Notes: a model not told the origin generated them from the letters alone. Shown: positions 44,778-54,120, numbered from the stretch's first letter. The stretch is 64,000 nucleotides of DNA from an uncultured Phocaeicola sp. (GCA_947581855.1 CANPVZ010000009.1:62001-126000), one strand, 5' to 3'. Numbers and translations: made by a program.

Positions 44778-44808
44778 CAAAGGTAGTGATTTTTGATGGA
44801 ACAACAAA
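44778..44808 (-). promoter_or_regulatory. rpsF operon promoter
   Basis: On the minus strand TTTG (44805-44808), a 19-bp spacer and TACCTTTG (44778-44785) match the consensus at both boxes. The leader is about 40 nt and AT-rich. Confidence 0.7.
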
Positions 44809-44878
44809 CATTTGTCTCTTTTTTATTTCATTATTTATTTTTTCAGTCCCAGATTGTGATTATTACGAATAGGTATGT

Positions 44879-44886
44879 TACCTTTG
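44879..44886 (+). promoter_or_regulatory. -7 box of the MarR gene
   Basis: TACCTTTG is an exact consensus match 24 bp before the ATG at 44911. It decides the start of the MarR gene. Confidence 0.5.
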
Positions 44887-44910
44887 CAAAGTTGCTTAAA
44901 CAATAATTTC

Positions 44911-45357
44911 ATGACAGCACCATTCAATTTTGATATCCGGCTTATTTTTGCCATACTCAATGGAAAAGTTTCAGCCGCAATAAATAGAAAACTGTACCGC
45001 AATTTCAGACAGAATGATTTAGAGATCACTCCTGAACAATGGACTGTGCTTCTGTTTTTATGGGAAAAAGACGGAGTAACCCAACAAGAATTATGTAACG
45101 CTACATATAAAGATAAACCGAGCATGACCCGCTTGATAGATAATATGGAACGCATGCACCTAGTAGTCCGCATATCAGACAAATCAGATCGCCGTATTAA
45201 TTTAATACATCTTACCAAAACCGGAAAAGATTTGGAAGAAAAGGCCCGATATGTGGCTAACCGGACACTAAAAGAAGCACTTTACGGTCTGACTACCGAA
45301 GAACTGAGAGTGAGTCAAAACGTACTTCGTAAAATTTTCACGAATACAAAAGAGTAA
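44911..45357 (+). CDS. MarR-family transcriptional regulator
   Basis: From ATG at 44911 the protein is 148 aa. It has the winged-helix core of MarR: LEITPEQWTVLLFLWEKDGVTQQELCNATYKDKPSMTRLIDNMERMHLV and the wing VRISDKSDRRINLIHLTKTG, read here as separate short motifs. It likely binds DNA as a dimer and responds to a small molecule. The -7 box TACCTTTG at 44879-44886 makes the upstream in-frame ATG at 44875 impossible, since that ATG lies before the transcription start. No linked target gene is obvious. Confidence 0.88.
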   Translation: MTAPFNFDIRLIFAILNGKVSAAINRKLYRNFRQNDLEITPEQWTVLLFLWEKDGVTQQELCNATYKDKPSMTRLIDNMERMHLVVRISDKSDRRINLIHLTKTGKDLEEKARYVANRTLKEALYGLTTEELRVSQNVLRKIFTNTKE

Positions 45358-45482
45358 CTTATAAGACACATTACAAATAAAATTCGGGGGTAAAAGACTT
45401 TTTTTGCTAAAATAATTTCTTCCATTAAAGAATTATGCTTTAATTTGTCACAAGAATAAATAAACTATAAAAATACACACGA

Positions 45483-45659
45483 ATGAAAAGCTTATTGAAG
45501 AATTTAGGCTTAATACTGATTGCTATCGGAGCCATAGTCTTAATTGTATGTTTCTTTTTAGGAGATACAAATAACAACGCAATCTTAGGTGGTTCATTTG
45601 CCACTATGATCATCGGTTTAATTGCATATATTATCTTGAACAAAAGAATTACGGATTAA
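45483..45659 (+). CDS. Small two-helix membrane protein
   Basis: The 58-aa frame begins MKSLLKNLGLILIAIGAIVL and ends YIILNKRITD. Two hydrophobic helices are linked by a short polar turn (GDTNNNAI), with basic residues at both ends. It starts about 125 bp after the MarR gene and has a terminator 27 bp after its stop. Small two-helix proteins of this kind are common in Bacteroidales and have no known role. Coding is supported by composition and by the placed terminator. Confidence 0.65.
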   Translation: MKSLLKNLGLILIAIGAIVLIVCFFLGDTNNNAILGGSFATMIIGLIAYIILNKRITD

Positions 45660-45685
45660 ACCATAAAACATTGCTGAAAAGAAAT

Positions 45686-45728
45686 AAAAAGGTTGCTTTG
45701 ATTATAAAATATCAAAACAGCCTTTTTT
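45686..45728 (+). terminator. Terminator after the small membrane protein
   Basis: AAAAAGGTTGCTTTGAT pairs with ATCAAAACAGCCTTTTT with two G-U type wobbles and ends in a T-run. Confidence 0.7.
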
Positions 45729-45760
45729 TATAAATATTTTTTTCGTTACCAAGAATTTGT

Positions 45761-45768
45761 TACTTTTG
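45761..45768 (+). promoter_or_regulatory. -7 box upstream of the membrane protein gene
   Basis: TACTTTTG is an exact consensus match. It gives a leader of about 170 nt before the next large gene. That leader contains a 35-codon frame (45773-45880). Confidence 0.4.
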
Positions 45769-45772
45769 AATA

Positions 45773-45880
45773 ATGAAATTTTCACTTTCTTTAGGCAATG
45801 AACCAAAGTGGGGTCTAACCATAATATATTATATAGGCACCTTTTATAGCCTGACTAGTAAATTCCGAAAGCAGATTTAA
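45773..45880 (+). CDS. Possible 35-aa leader ORF
   Basis: An ATG five bases after the -7 box opens a 35-codon frame (MKFSLSLGNEPKWGLTIIYY at its start) ending in TAA before the membrane protein gene. It may be chance. If real, it would be nearly leaderless. No family is recognised. Confidence 0.2.
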   Translation: MKFSLSLGNEPKWGLTIIYYIGTFYSLTSKFRKQI

Positions 45881-45943
45881 GCTCCGAAAGAATTTATTAA
45901 AGAGAAAGAATAAAGAACAAAACCGTTGAAAAATTACCTTAGG

Positions 45944-46840
45944 ATGAAAACAAACAATCAAAAGAAATCAATATTACAAACTGCGTGCAGCATTTTGCTA
46001 TTCATTGCGCTCTTTTTACCTTGGGTTAGTCTTTCTATCCAAATAGATAGTTTAAAAGGCAGTAAAACCATCTCTTTTTTCGATGTGTTTAACTTTATAG
46101 CTCAAACAGGAAGCAAAGTCTCCGAATGGTCATCTTATACAGATCACTCTATAAATAATTATGCCCTATTGTTTTATGTAATACCTATACTTCTTATCAT
46201 AAATATAATCGTGCAATTAATCAAAAACGAACCTATTTTATCATTTTATGCATCCGTTATTCCAACAGTTCTTTCTTATACCTTATTATATTATGGTTTC
46301 AGCTACCAATTCGATGATCAAATACTAAATAGTCCAGGGACAATCATAACATTAACGGCGGGAAGCATTGCAATCATCGAAGCATGGATACAAATAGGAT
46401 ATTCCAGTAAAAAATACAAAGGGTATTTATTCTTCCTTGTGGGATGCATATTGCTCGGAGTCATCGGCGCTATCATTGATTCTTACGGTTACCGTTTTCT
46501 GCACCATAAAGGGGGCGATACATTTACAAGCAGCAGTTCACAATTCATACTGCTATTACTGACAATCACACAATATATCGGCGCTTTCGGTTACCTTCAC
46601 ATGCCTTTTTTTATTATAGGAGGAATCGGTATGGCTATAGCAGCTGGTAAGAAGCATGACCAATATATCCAAGAAAGTTCTAATGATGATTCCCAGATTT
46701 CAATCCTAAAAAATAAAGAGACCCAAAGTATTCCTTCTCCTATAAAACAGGAAGATATCACCCTTGACGAATCCACTTCAAAGGATACGAATCAAGAAGA
46801 TGACAATTTAAGGTTCGCACCCCCACAATACCGCAAATAA
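45944..46840 (+). CDS. Hypothetical integral membrane protein
   Basis: From ATG at 45944 (preceded by AGG) the protein is 298 aa. About five membrane helices are visible, including ILLFIALFLPWVSLSI, LLFYVIPILLIINIIVQLI, LFFLVGCILLGVIGAIID and MPFFIIGGIGMAIAAG. A roughly 65-residue polar tail is rich in Ser, Asp and Gln (ESSNDDSQISILK to the end). I do not recognise the family or a function. A bidirectional terminator follows and separates it from the convergent rprXY genes. Confidence 0.7.
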   Translation: MKTNNQKKSILQTACSILLFIALFLPWVSLSIQIDSLKGSKTISFFDVFNFIAQTGSKVSEWSSYTDHSINNYALLFYVIPILLIINIIVQLIKNEPILSFYASVIPTVLSYTLLYYGFSYQFDDQILNSPGTIITLTAGSIAIIEAWIQIGYSSKKYKGYLFFLVGCILLGVIGAIIDSYGYRFLHHKGGDTFTSSSSQFILLLLTITQYIGAFGYLHMPFFIIGGIGMAIAAGKKHDQYIQESSNDDSQISILKNKETQSIPSPIKQEDITLDESTSKDTNQEDDNLRFAPPQYRK

Positions 46841-46864
46841 GAAATACTTAATTTTGAATCTAAA

Positions 46865-46913
46865 AAAATTCACTCAAGTTTACAATATTGTACTGTAAAC
46901 ATGAGTGAATTTT
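46865..46913. terminator. Bidirectional terminator
   Basis: AAAATTCACTC pairs with GAGTGAATTTT, and the stem continues inward with GTTTACA/TGTAAAC after one mismatch. It lies between the membrane protein gene and convergent rprY and could serve both. Confidence 0.7.
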
Positions 46914-47004
46914 ATTAATTTTAGAATATCTCTTTGTTAATCAATACGAGAAATCCCACTTCAAAACTAAAAGGATATCTGAATATTCAGATTTTGCTTG
47001 TTCA

Positions 47005-47706
47005 CTATCCTTCAACTTCCGGAGTTATCAATTTATACCCTTTTCCGTGAATATTGATAATTTCAATAGAATCATCAGCCTTTAAATGTTTACGAAGTTT
47101 GGTAATATATACATCCATACTTCTTGCATTGAAATAATTATCATCAATCCAAATAGTTTTCAAAGCAAAATCACGTTGAAGAATCTCATTTGCATGAGCG
47201 CAAAGAAGGCCAAGCAATTCCGACTCTTTTGTTGTCAGTTTGGTCTGCTTTCCATCAATAGACAAAATCTGTTTCTGTGTATCAAATACAAACCGACCGA
47301 TTTTATACATATTGCTTTCTTTATTTTTCTTTCCCCGTACACGACGTAAAATAGCCTCAATACGGAAAGTCAACTCTTCCATGCTAAACGGTTTGGTAAT
47401 ATAATCATCCGCACCGATTTTAAATCCTTCCAAGATATCTTCTTTCAGCGTTTTAGCGGTCAAGAAAATAATAGGAATTTCAGCGTTCGCCGCACGAATT
47501 TCCTGTGCCAACGTAAATCCGTCTTTCTTAGGCATCATTACATCCAACACGCACAAATCAAATTTAGTCTTCAAGAAAGCCTTGTATCCGGCTTCTCCGT
47601 CAGGACACAACTCAGCAAAATATCCTTTTGCCTGCAAATACTCTCTTAAAAGCATGCCAAGATTCTCATCATCTTCGCATAACAAAATGGTCAATTTACC
47701 GTCCAT
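47005..47706 (-). CDS. rprY: OmpR-type response regulator RprY
   Basis: The 233-aa regulator has a receiver domain with acidic CEDDENLG, the phosphate-accepting Asp55 in CVLDVMMPKKDG, Thr in IIFLTAKT and Lys in YITKPF. The C-terminal winged helix (about residues 135-230) has LTTKESELLGLLCAH and SMDVYITKLRKHLK. Together with the kinase 4 bp upstream it matches RprX/RprY of Bacteroides fragilis, a system linked to envelope and redox responses. It is transcribed after rprX. Confidence 0.92.
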   Translation of the reverse strand: MDGKLTILLCEDDENLGMLLREYLQAKGYFAELCPDGEAGYKAFLKTKFDLCVLDVMMPKKDGFTLAQEIRAANAEIPIIFLTAKTLKEDILEGFKIGADDYITKPFSMEELTFRIEAILRRVRGKKNKESNMYKIGRFVFDTQKQILSIDGKQTKLTTKESELLGLLCAHANEILQRDFALKTIWIDDNYFNARSMDVYITKLRKHLKADDSIEIINIHGKGYKLITPEVEG

Positions 47707-47710
47707 ATCG

Positions 47711-49279
47711 TTAATTTTTTAATAATGGTAATACAATTATAAATTTAGTTCCCACACCCAATTCACTTTCCGCACGAATCGTACCTTTATGATCTTGGAT
47801 TATTTTCTTTACATAAGCCAAACCGAGTCCGAATCCTTTCACATCGTGCAAGTTTCCAGTATGTACTCGATAAAACTTATCAAATATCTTTTTCAAATTT
47901 TCCTTTTTAATACCGATGCCATTATCCTGAATCGATATATAAAGTTTCCCATTCTCATTCCAAGTCTTTACATTCAACAGTAAATCTTCTTCCGGACGTT
48001 TGTATTTCACTGCATTGTCCATCAAATTGAATATAACGTTGGTAAAATGCATTTCATCTACAAATATCATAGGATCTTCCGCACTCAAATCCGACGTAAT
48101 TTTACCGTTGTATTTCTCCACTTTCAATGTAAACGTATTAATTACTCCCGCAATCAATTCATTCGCATTGATCTCTTTCATTTTCAAGGTTGCTTTCTGA
48201 CGTTCAAACATAGACATCTGCAACACTTTCTCCACTTGGAACCTCAAACGCTTCGTCTCATCATTAATGACTCCGGATATATGTTGAAACATCTGAGGAG
48301 ACTTTCCTACCGCCGGATCCTTCAACATCTGCGCAGCCAATGAAATAGTCGAAATCGGTGTCTTAAACTCATGCGTCATGTTGTTTATAAAATCATTCTT
48401 TATCTCTGTCAATTTCTTCTGACGGAATATCAGATAAATGGTAAAGATAAACGTAACCAACAACACAAAAGTAAAGATCAAAGAAGGTATCATAAAACGC
48501 ACGGAACTAAAAATATAATCGTCCATGGTAGGAAAATGCACCTTCAACATTCCCATTTTCGAAGGCGGATCGTTACGAAAAAGTATTTGAGAAAATGTAT
48601 TCTCCTGTCCTTTTTCCTCGTAATCGGGACACTTGTACACTTCACGTCCTTCGTTTGTAGAAACAGTAAAGTGATAAGGTATCTCTATTCCGTTGTTATA
48701 CAATTCCGACTTCAAATCAGAATCCAACAATTTAAAATTTATACGTTCCTCCAAAGGTTTGTCACTCGCTTCATAAAGAATATTCATCACCACTTCATCC
48801 AACAAGCCTTTTTGGTAAACATACCTATTTTTCAATGTCTCCAACATGTCTTGTGCCGTTTGCGGTATCGTCTTCTTTCCATGCTTTCTCGATATCACCG
48901 CCTTAGGCAACGTTGACGGATTAATCACAAATGCCTTCAGCTGAAAGAGCGTCTGTATTTTTCCATCCTCCGAAGCAGCTGTATAAGACTGATGTATCTG
49001 CATCACCTCATTACCGCTTTGTGTTTGTCCTTGCGTTAAATCAGCTTGTGCTCTTAATGCCGCTCGTTCGGTATTAGCTATGTCACTTTCCAAATACCGT
49101 GCCGTCTCATTCAACTCTAAATTATGGGATGCCGCATACAGGCTCCGTTTGACGGATTCATCAAACTGCTCCTTTCTCATCTTCACCATCTCTTCAATAT
49201 AGCTTACCTGAAGATAAAGCAAACTAAGAAAAGAGAGTCCCATAACAACACCTAATATCCAAATAGTAGACTTTTTCAT
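47711..49279 (-). CDS. rprX: Sensor histidine kinase RprX
   Basis: The 522-aa kinase has an N-terminal membrane helix (residues 7-27), a periplasmic sensor of about 230 residues and a second helix (262-285). The dimerisation/phosphotransfer domain has His303 in NNMTHEFKTPIS. An ATPase domain has N-box NLMDNAVKY, G1 DNGIGI and G2 GFGLGLAY. It phosphorylates RprY. The signal is not defined by sequence. Gene order and lengths agree with B. fragilis RprX. Confidence 0.93.
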   Translation of the reverse strand: MKKSTIWILGVVMGLSFLSLLYLQVSYIEEMVKMRKEQFDESVKRSLYAASHNLELNETARYLESDIANTERAALRAQADLTQGQTQSGNEVMQIHQSYTAASEDGKIQTLFQLKAFVINPSTLPKAVISRKHGKKTIPQTAQDMLETLKNRYVYQKGLLDEVVMNILYEASDKPLEERINFKLLDSDLKSELYNNGIEIPYHFTVSTNEGREVYKCPDYEEKGQENTFSQILFRNDPPSKMGMLKVHFPTMDDYIFSSVRFMIPSLIFTFVLLVTFIFTIYLIFRQKKLTEIKNDFINNMTHEFKTPISTISLAAQMLKDPAVGKSPQMFQHISGVINDETKRLRFQVEKVLQMSMFERQKATLKMKEINANELIAGVINTFTLKVEKYNGKITSDLSAEDPMIFVDEMHFTNVIFNLMDNAVKYKRPEEDLLLNVKTWNENGKLYISIQDNGIGIKKENLKKIFDKFYRVHTGNLHDVKGFGLGLAYVKKIIQDHKGTIRAESELGVGTKFIIVLPLLKN

Positions 49280-49484
49280 GTCAGCAAAATTAAATGCGAT
49301 ACTTTAACACACCTAACTGATTAACAAGTTTTATACGCCCATTCTTCTTTATTAACCGAAAAAGCCAAATTAAATGATAATTCAAGTACTACAACAAAAA
49401 AGAACTTCTCCGGTTCGCAAAAATAATAAAAAATTAAATAGTAACCTATAAAAGCCTCTTAAATCTTTAAGCAAAGTTAAATAA

Positions 49485-49517
49485 AAAAGCCGTTCTTTTT
49501 AACAAAGAACGGCTTTT
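49485..49517 (-). terminator. Terminator of the EF-G2 gene
   Basis: AAAAGCCGTTCTTT pairs perfectly with AAAGAACGGCTTTT (14 bp, 5-nt loop). It lies 24 bp downstream of the minus-strand elongation factor gene and has T-runs both ways. Confidence 0.8.
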
Positions 49518-49540
49518 CCTCTTTTAATTACGTTATAAAG

Positions 49541-51700
49541 TTATTCGTCTTTATCTTGTTTAGATTCAAACTCTTTCATTAACTTTTCCTGAACATCAGA
49601 CGGCACTAACTCGTAACTTGCAAACTTCATAATAAATGAAGCTCGTCCTCCTGTAAGTGAACTTAATGCAGTAGAATACGAAGACATTTCCTTCAATGGA
49701 ACCTTTGCAACGAGCTTCTCATATCCGCTTTCGCTACTCATACCCATAATCATCGCACGACGTCCTTGCAAATCTCCCATCACATCACCCATTTTATCAC
49801 TGGGGACAAAGACTTCCACATCGTAAATGGGCTCCAAAATCTTTGGACCTGCATTTTTAAAGGCTTCACTAAAAGCGTTTCGTCCAGCCAGCATAAAGGA
49901 AATTTCATTCGAATCTACGGGATGCATTTTACCATCATATACAATCACCCGCACATCTCGAGCATACGAACCGGTCAACGGTCCCTGTTCCATACGGCTC
50001 ATTATACCTTTCAAAATAGCCGGCATAAAACGGGCATCAATAGAACCTCCCACAATACTATTAACAAATACTAATTTTCCGCCCCACTCCAATGGAACTT
50101 CTTCCGTACCTTTCACATTTATCTTGAACTCCTGACCATTGAACTTATAAGTATCCGGCATAGGCATACCTTCATAATAAGGTTCTACTATTAAATGTAC
50201 TTCGCCAAACTGTCCGGCACCACCCGATTGTTTTTTATGACGATAATCAGCACGGGCAGCCTTAGTAATAGTTTCACGATAAGGAATTTTAGGTTCTTCA
50301 TATTTAATCTGAAGTTTTTCATTATTCTCCAACCGCCATTTCAAAGTACGTAAATGAAATTCGCCTTGTCCGTGTACAATCGTCTGGCGCAATTCTTTCG
50401 ACTGTTCAATTACCCATGTAGGATCTTCTTCCCGCATCCGATTTAATACAGCCATCAATTTTTCCGTATCAGCCTCATTAAGAGGTTTTATCGCACGAGA
50501 ATATTTAGAGTTGGGATATTTAATGAAATTAAAACGATTTTCAGCACCTTTTCCATTCAATGTATTACCTGTACGTACATCTTTCAATTTTACCGTACAA
50601 CCTATATCACCCGCACAAAGTTCTTCCACTTTAATACGATTGGCACCTGCACAGACAAACAACTGAGCCATTCGTTCTTTCGAGCCCCGATCGGCATTTG
50701 TTAAGTCATCACCTTCATGTACCTTACCGCTCATCACCTTAAAATACTGCACATCACCAATATGCGGTTCAACGGCTGTCTTAAAGAAATAAAGAGAAGT
50801 CGGCCCGTTGGAATCCGGTTCCACTACTTCTCCTCTGGTATTATGCACTTTCGGCATTTCTGAAACGAACGGCACTACATTCCCCAAAAATTCCATCAAA
50901 CGACGGACACCCATATCTTTTCCAGCACACACACAGAACACAGGAAACATGCCTCTCGAAGCCAATCCTTTTCTGATACCTTCACGCATTTCATCTTCTG
51001 TTAGAGAATCCTTCTCAAAGAATTTTTCCATCAGTCCTTCATCATGTTCGGCCGCTGCTTCTATCAAGTTTTTATTCCACTCTTTAGCTTTTTCCATCTC
51101 CTCCGCAGGGATGTCTTCAATTTTCGGTTCGCCTCCATCCGGTCCCCACGAATATTTCTTCATCAACAGTACATCAATCAACGAATTAAAGTTAGGACCC
51201 GTTGCAATCGGATATTGTACCGGAACTACTTTTGAACCGTAAATACTCTTTAATTGCTCCAATACCTGATCATAATCACACTTTTCATTATCAAGTTGGT
51301 TCACCAAGAAAATAACCGGCTTTCCCAGTTTTTCAGTATATCGGAAATGATTTTGTGTACCAACTTCCGGACCGTATTGTCCGTTCAATAAAAGAATAGC
51401 CGTATCCGTTACATTCAATGCTGTCATAGCCGCTCCCACGAAATCATCACTTCCCGGGCAATCGATAATATTCAGTTTTTTTCCATTCCACTCTACATGA
51501 AACACGGTGGAGAAAACCGAATAACCATACTCTTGCTCCACCGGAAAATAATCACTTACCGTATTTTTTGCTGTAATGCGTCCGCGACGTTTTATAACAC
51601 CACTCTCATAGAGCAAAGCCTCTGTGAGGGTGGTTTTACCCGAGCCATCATTGCCTAACAGTGCAATGTTTTTAATTTCGTTCGTCTGATATACTTTCAT
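49541..51700 (-). CDS. fusA2: Elongation factor G paralogue EF-G2, GTPase motifs altered
   Basis: The 719-aa protein has all EF-G domains but unusual G motifs. The P-loop is GNDGSGKTT (residues 16-24). The switch II motif is DCPGSDDF (80-87) instead of DTPGHVDF, so the catalytic His is Ser84. The G4 motif is NQLD instead of NKMD. This fits the Bacteroides EF-G2 described as supporting translation without GTP hydrolysis and needed for gut colonisation under carbon limitation. It is a single minus-strand gene followed by a strong terminator. Confidence 0.9.
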   Translation of the reverse strand: MKVYQTNEIKNIALLGNDGSGKTTLTEALLYESGVIKRRGRITAKNTVSDYFPVEQEYGYSVFSTVFHVEWNGKKLNIIDCPGSDDFVGAAMTALNVTDTAILLLNGQYGPEVGTQNHFRYTEKLGKPVIFLVNQLDNEKCDYDQVLEQLKSIYGSKVVPVQYPIATGPNFNSLIDVLLMKKYSWGPDGGEPKIEDIPAEEMEKAKEWNKNLIEAAAEHDEGLMEKFFEKDSLTEDEMREGIRKGLASRGMFPVFCVCAGKDMGVRRLMEFLGNVVPFVSEMPKVHNTRGEVVEPDSNGPTSLYFFKTAVEPHIGDVQYFKVMSGKVHEGDDLTNADRGSKERMAQLFVCAGANRIKVEELCAGDIGCTVKLKDVRTGNTLNGKGAENRFNFIKYPNSKYSRAIKPLNEADTEKLMAVLNRMREEDPTWVIEQSKELRQTIVHGQGEFHLRTLKWRLENNEKLQIKYEEPKIPYRETITKAARADYRHKKQSGGAGQFGEVHLIVEPYYEGMPMPDTYKFNGQEFKINVKGTEEVPLEWGGKLVFVNSIVGGSIDARFMPAILKGIMSRMEQGPLTGSYARDVRVIVYDGKMHPVDSNEISFMLAGRNAFSEAFKNAGPKILEPIYDVEVFVPSDKMGDVMGDLQGRRAMIMGMSSESGYEKLVAKVPLKEMSSYSTALSSLTGGRASFIMKFASYELVPSDVQEKLMKEFESKQDKDE

Positions 51701-51924
51701 GATATGCTAATATTTAAAAGTTAACATTTGTATGTACTAAGCATACGTTTATTTTAATGCCACGCAAATTAGGAAATATTACTTAACCTGCCAATTATTT
51801 ATTCGTGTTACTAAACTATGTTTTCTAACAGTTTTCAAATTCATCTATATTTTCAATAATCCTCATACTTAATATATTTTAAATAAGTAAAGGAGTATAG
51901 TAATTTATAAAAAACAATCCTCCA

Positions 51925-52015
51925 CATTTTTGCCGAGCGTTGCCAGAGAAGAAACGCTATTCTTCTCTAAGCCTTGAGCGAAATGAAAACACCTTTACCT
52001 ACTAACAAGTCGCTC
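51925..52015 (+). ncRNA. Possible structured small RNA or leader element
   Basis: After a near -7 box (CATTTTTG) comes a hairpin AGAGAAGA/TCTTCTCT. Then GAGCG (after CCTT) pairs with CGCTC followed by TTTTG. The arrangement resembles a short RNA ending at a terminator. No expression evidence is available, and the second stem has a long loop. Confidence 0.2.
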
Positions 52016-52049
52016 TTTTGAAACTTTAATATTTTATTGAGCATTCATA

Positions 52050-52080
52050 TTGTTAAATCGCCACTTTCTTCGTAGTTTTG
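52050..52080 (+). promoter_or_regulatory. Promoter of the second GH28 gene
   Basis: TTG (52050-52052), a 20-bp spacer and TAGTTTTG (52073-52080) give a good consensus match. The predicted leader of about 145 nt carries a 20-codon frame (52106-52168) and complementary GAGCCG/CGGCTC arms (52120-52125 with 52179-52184). Confidence 0.55.
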
Positions 52081-52230
52081 CCCCATAATTATATGAAATA
52101 ATACTATGAAACTAAAATTGAGCCGTTTCTCTACTTTTTTAGATATTCAAAGTCTTGTTTTTACTTAACTTTGTTTTCCGGCTCGTTTACAGCGTGTAAT
52201 TAAATAATTGTATAATATAAAAATGATTCT

Positions 52231-53673
52231 ATGAAAAAAGTGACCATCTTAGGAGCATTCTTGCTGATGATAGGTTTTGCAAATGCCCAATCGTCCATGG
52301 AGGAGGCTTTCAAACAAGCCGAACAAATCGTTCAATCTATTAAAAGAACCAGCTTTCCCGACAAAACCTTCAAGATTACCGACTTCGGAGCAGTGGCCAA
52401 TAATCCGGAAAAACTAAACCACGAAGCGATAAACCTAGCTATCCTTGCATGCAACCAAGCAGGCGGAGGTACGGTTATTGTCCCGAAAGGCAACTTCTAC
52501 ACAGGTCCGATTACACTTAAAAGTAACGTAAACCTCCATTTAGAAGAAGGAGCAGCATTGAAATTCACTACAGACCAATCTTATTATTTCCCAGCAGTGA
52601 TCACTCGGTGGGAAGGTATTGATTGCTATAACGCACATCCGCTAATCTATGCATATGGAGAAACAAACATCGCCCTTACCGGAAAAGGTCTGGTCGACGG
52701 ACAGGGTTCACCTGAACATTGGTGGTATATGAAAGGTGGCAAAAAACATGGATGGAAAGAAGGTATGCTGTCCCAATTGTTAGGCGGACGCGACCGTTTG
52801 CTCGGTTATGCCGAAACCTTTACTCCTATCGACAGACGTATTATGAAACCGGAAGATGCTTTGCGCCCGCAGCTAATTAACTTTTATCGTTGCAATACAG
52901 TCTTGATTGAAGGGGTAACTTTAAAAGATTCTCCATTTTGGGTAATTCATCCGCTCTTCTGTGATAATTTAATTGTCCGTAACGTAGAAATTGACGGTAT
53001 CGGACCTAACGGAGACGGATGCGATCCTGAGTCCTGCAAAAACGTATTGATTGAAGGATGCAAATTTAATACCGGCGATGACTGTATTGCTATCAAATCG
53101 GGCCGAAACGCTGACGGACGCCGTTGGGCGACTCCAAGTGAAAATATTGTCATTCGCAACTGCCAGATGGCTAACGGACACGGCGGAGTAGTAATAGGCA
53201 GCGAAATTTCAGGTGGATACCGTAACTTGTTTGTAGAGAATTGTGAAATGGACAGTCCCCAATTAGACCGTGTAGTACGTATCAAGACAAGCACTTGCCG
53301 GGGTGGAATTATCGAAAATATCTTTGTCCGCAACATAAAAGTGGGACAATGCAATGAAGCCGTGATGCGCATTAACCTACAATACGAAGGAAAAGAAAAA
53401 TGTGACCGCAGCTTCCCACCTGTGGTACGGAACGTAAATATCGAAAACATCACTTGCGAAAAGAGTAAATTCGGTATTCTAATCAACGGATTAGACGAAG
53501 ATGAAAATATCTACAACATCAATGTAAAGAACTGCACTTTCAACAATGTAGCAAGTCAAGGCAATATGATTACCGGTAAAACTAAGGATATCCGTTTCGA
53601 TAATCTAAAAATCAACGGAAAGAAAGTAAAAGAAGCCAAGTCAGATGCAAAAGGCAACTTCGAAACGTTTTAA
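52231..53673 (+). CDS. GH28 glycoside hydrolase (polygalacturonase/rhamnogalacturonase family), secreted
   Basis: The 480-aa protein has a signal peptide (MKKVTILGAFLLMIGFANAQ) and a right-handed beta-helix. GH28 motifs are complete: GPNGDGCDPESC, FNTGDDCIAIKSG, NGHGGVVIGSEISGG and RIKTSTCRGG. It differs from the first GH28 of the window in having an ordinary signal peptide rather than a lipobox and the canonical RIK. It acts on polygalacturonate or rhamnogalacturonan oligomers, most likely in the periplasm. It stands alone, flanked by the EF-G2 gene and the polysaccharide locus. Confidence 0.93.
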   Translation: MKKVTILGAFLLMIGFANAQSSMEEAFKQAEQIVQSIKRTSFPDKTFKITDFGAVANNPEKLNHEAINLAILACNQAGGGTVIVPKGNFYTGPITLKSNVNLHLEEGAALKFTTDQSYYFPAVITRWEGIDCYNAHPLIYAYGETNIALTGKGLVDGQGSPEHWWYMKGGKKHGWKEGMLSQLLGGRDRLLGYAETFTPIDRRIMKPEDALRPQLINFYRCNTVLIEGVTLKDSPFWVIHPLFCDNLIVRNVEIDGIGPNGDGCDPESCKNVLIEGCKFNTGDDCIAIKSGRNADGRRWATPSENIVIRNCQMANGHGGVVIGSEISGGYRNLFVENCEMDSPQLDRVVRIKTSTCRGGIIENIFVRNIKVGQCNEAVMRINLQYEGKEKCDRSFPPVVRNVNIENITCEKSKFGILINGLDEDENIYNINVKNCTFNNVASQGNMITGKTKDIRFDNLKINGKKVKEAKSDAKGNFETF

Positions 53674-53728
53674 TCACTCATAGGGTGATCTGCTTAGTAA
53701 AAATAAGAAAACCAATTAACCATACAAA

Positions 53729-53770
53729 AATAAGGCTGCCTCAATTCTTATTCTGAGGCAGCCTTATTTA
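53729..53770 (+). terminator. Terminator of the second GH28 gene
   Basis: AAATAAGGCTGCCTCA pairs perfectly with TGAGGCAGCCTTATTT (16 bp, 10-nt loop). Confidence 0.85.
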
Positions 53771-53913
53771 TAAAGTATACTTAACAATAACGATCTTTTC
53801 TCAATCTTTACTTTAGGGTTGACACACCTTCGAAGAAGATTCTCATAACCCTCCACTACCTTCATCTCCAAATATGAGAAGCATAGATCATCCGAAACAA
53901 CATGCCGTTCCAG

Positions 53914-53962
53914 AAAAAGAAATCCGGTTACCGCAAAAATAGCAGTAACCGGATTTCTTTTT
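53914..53962. terminator. Bidirectional terminator at the end of the polysaccharide locus
   Basis: AAAAAGAAATCCGGTTAC pairs with GTAACCGGATTTCTTTTT, an 18-bp perfect stem. It probably ends transcripts from the minus-strand locus. The 140 bp between this and the previous terminator, and the 150 bp up to 54120, show no gene. Confidence 0.8.
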
Positions 53963-54120
53963 TTGATTAAAAATCAGATATTTAATAACTTACACTATGA
54001 ATTCGGGATTATATACCTGTCAAATAAAAAACAATTCTTTCTCTAAAAGGAAAGACCAGACAATAATTAAAAACAACCGATGGTATCTGTTTGGTTTTCA
54101 AATTCTTTTTTATTCCCGAC

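Noticed and set aside
48371-48916. 181-aa frame on the plus strand
   Set aside because: It lies wholly antisense to rprX, has shadow-type composition (rich in His, Arg and Gln) and no family features.
50808-51242. 144-aa frame on the plus strand
   Set aside because: It is antisense to the EF-G2 gene and shows no recognisable domain.
52947-53486. 179-aa frame on the minus strand
   Set aside because: It is antisense to the GH28 gene, whose catalytic motifs are complete on the other strand.
53776-53913. Small RNA between two strong terminators
   Set aside because: No promoter match is seen. The two terminators are explained by convergent transcription from GH28 and the polysaccharide locus.
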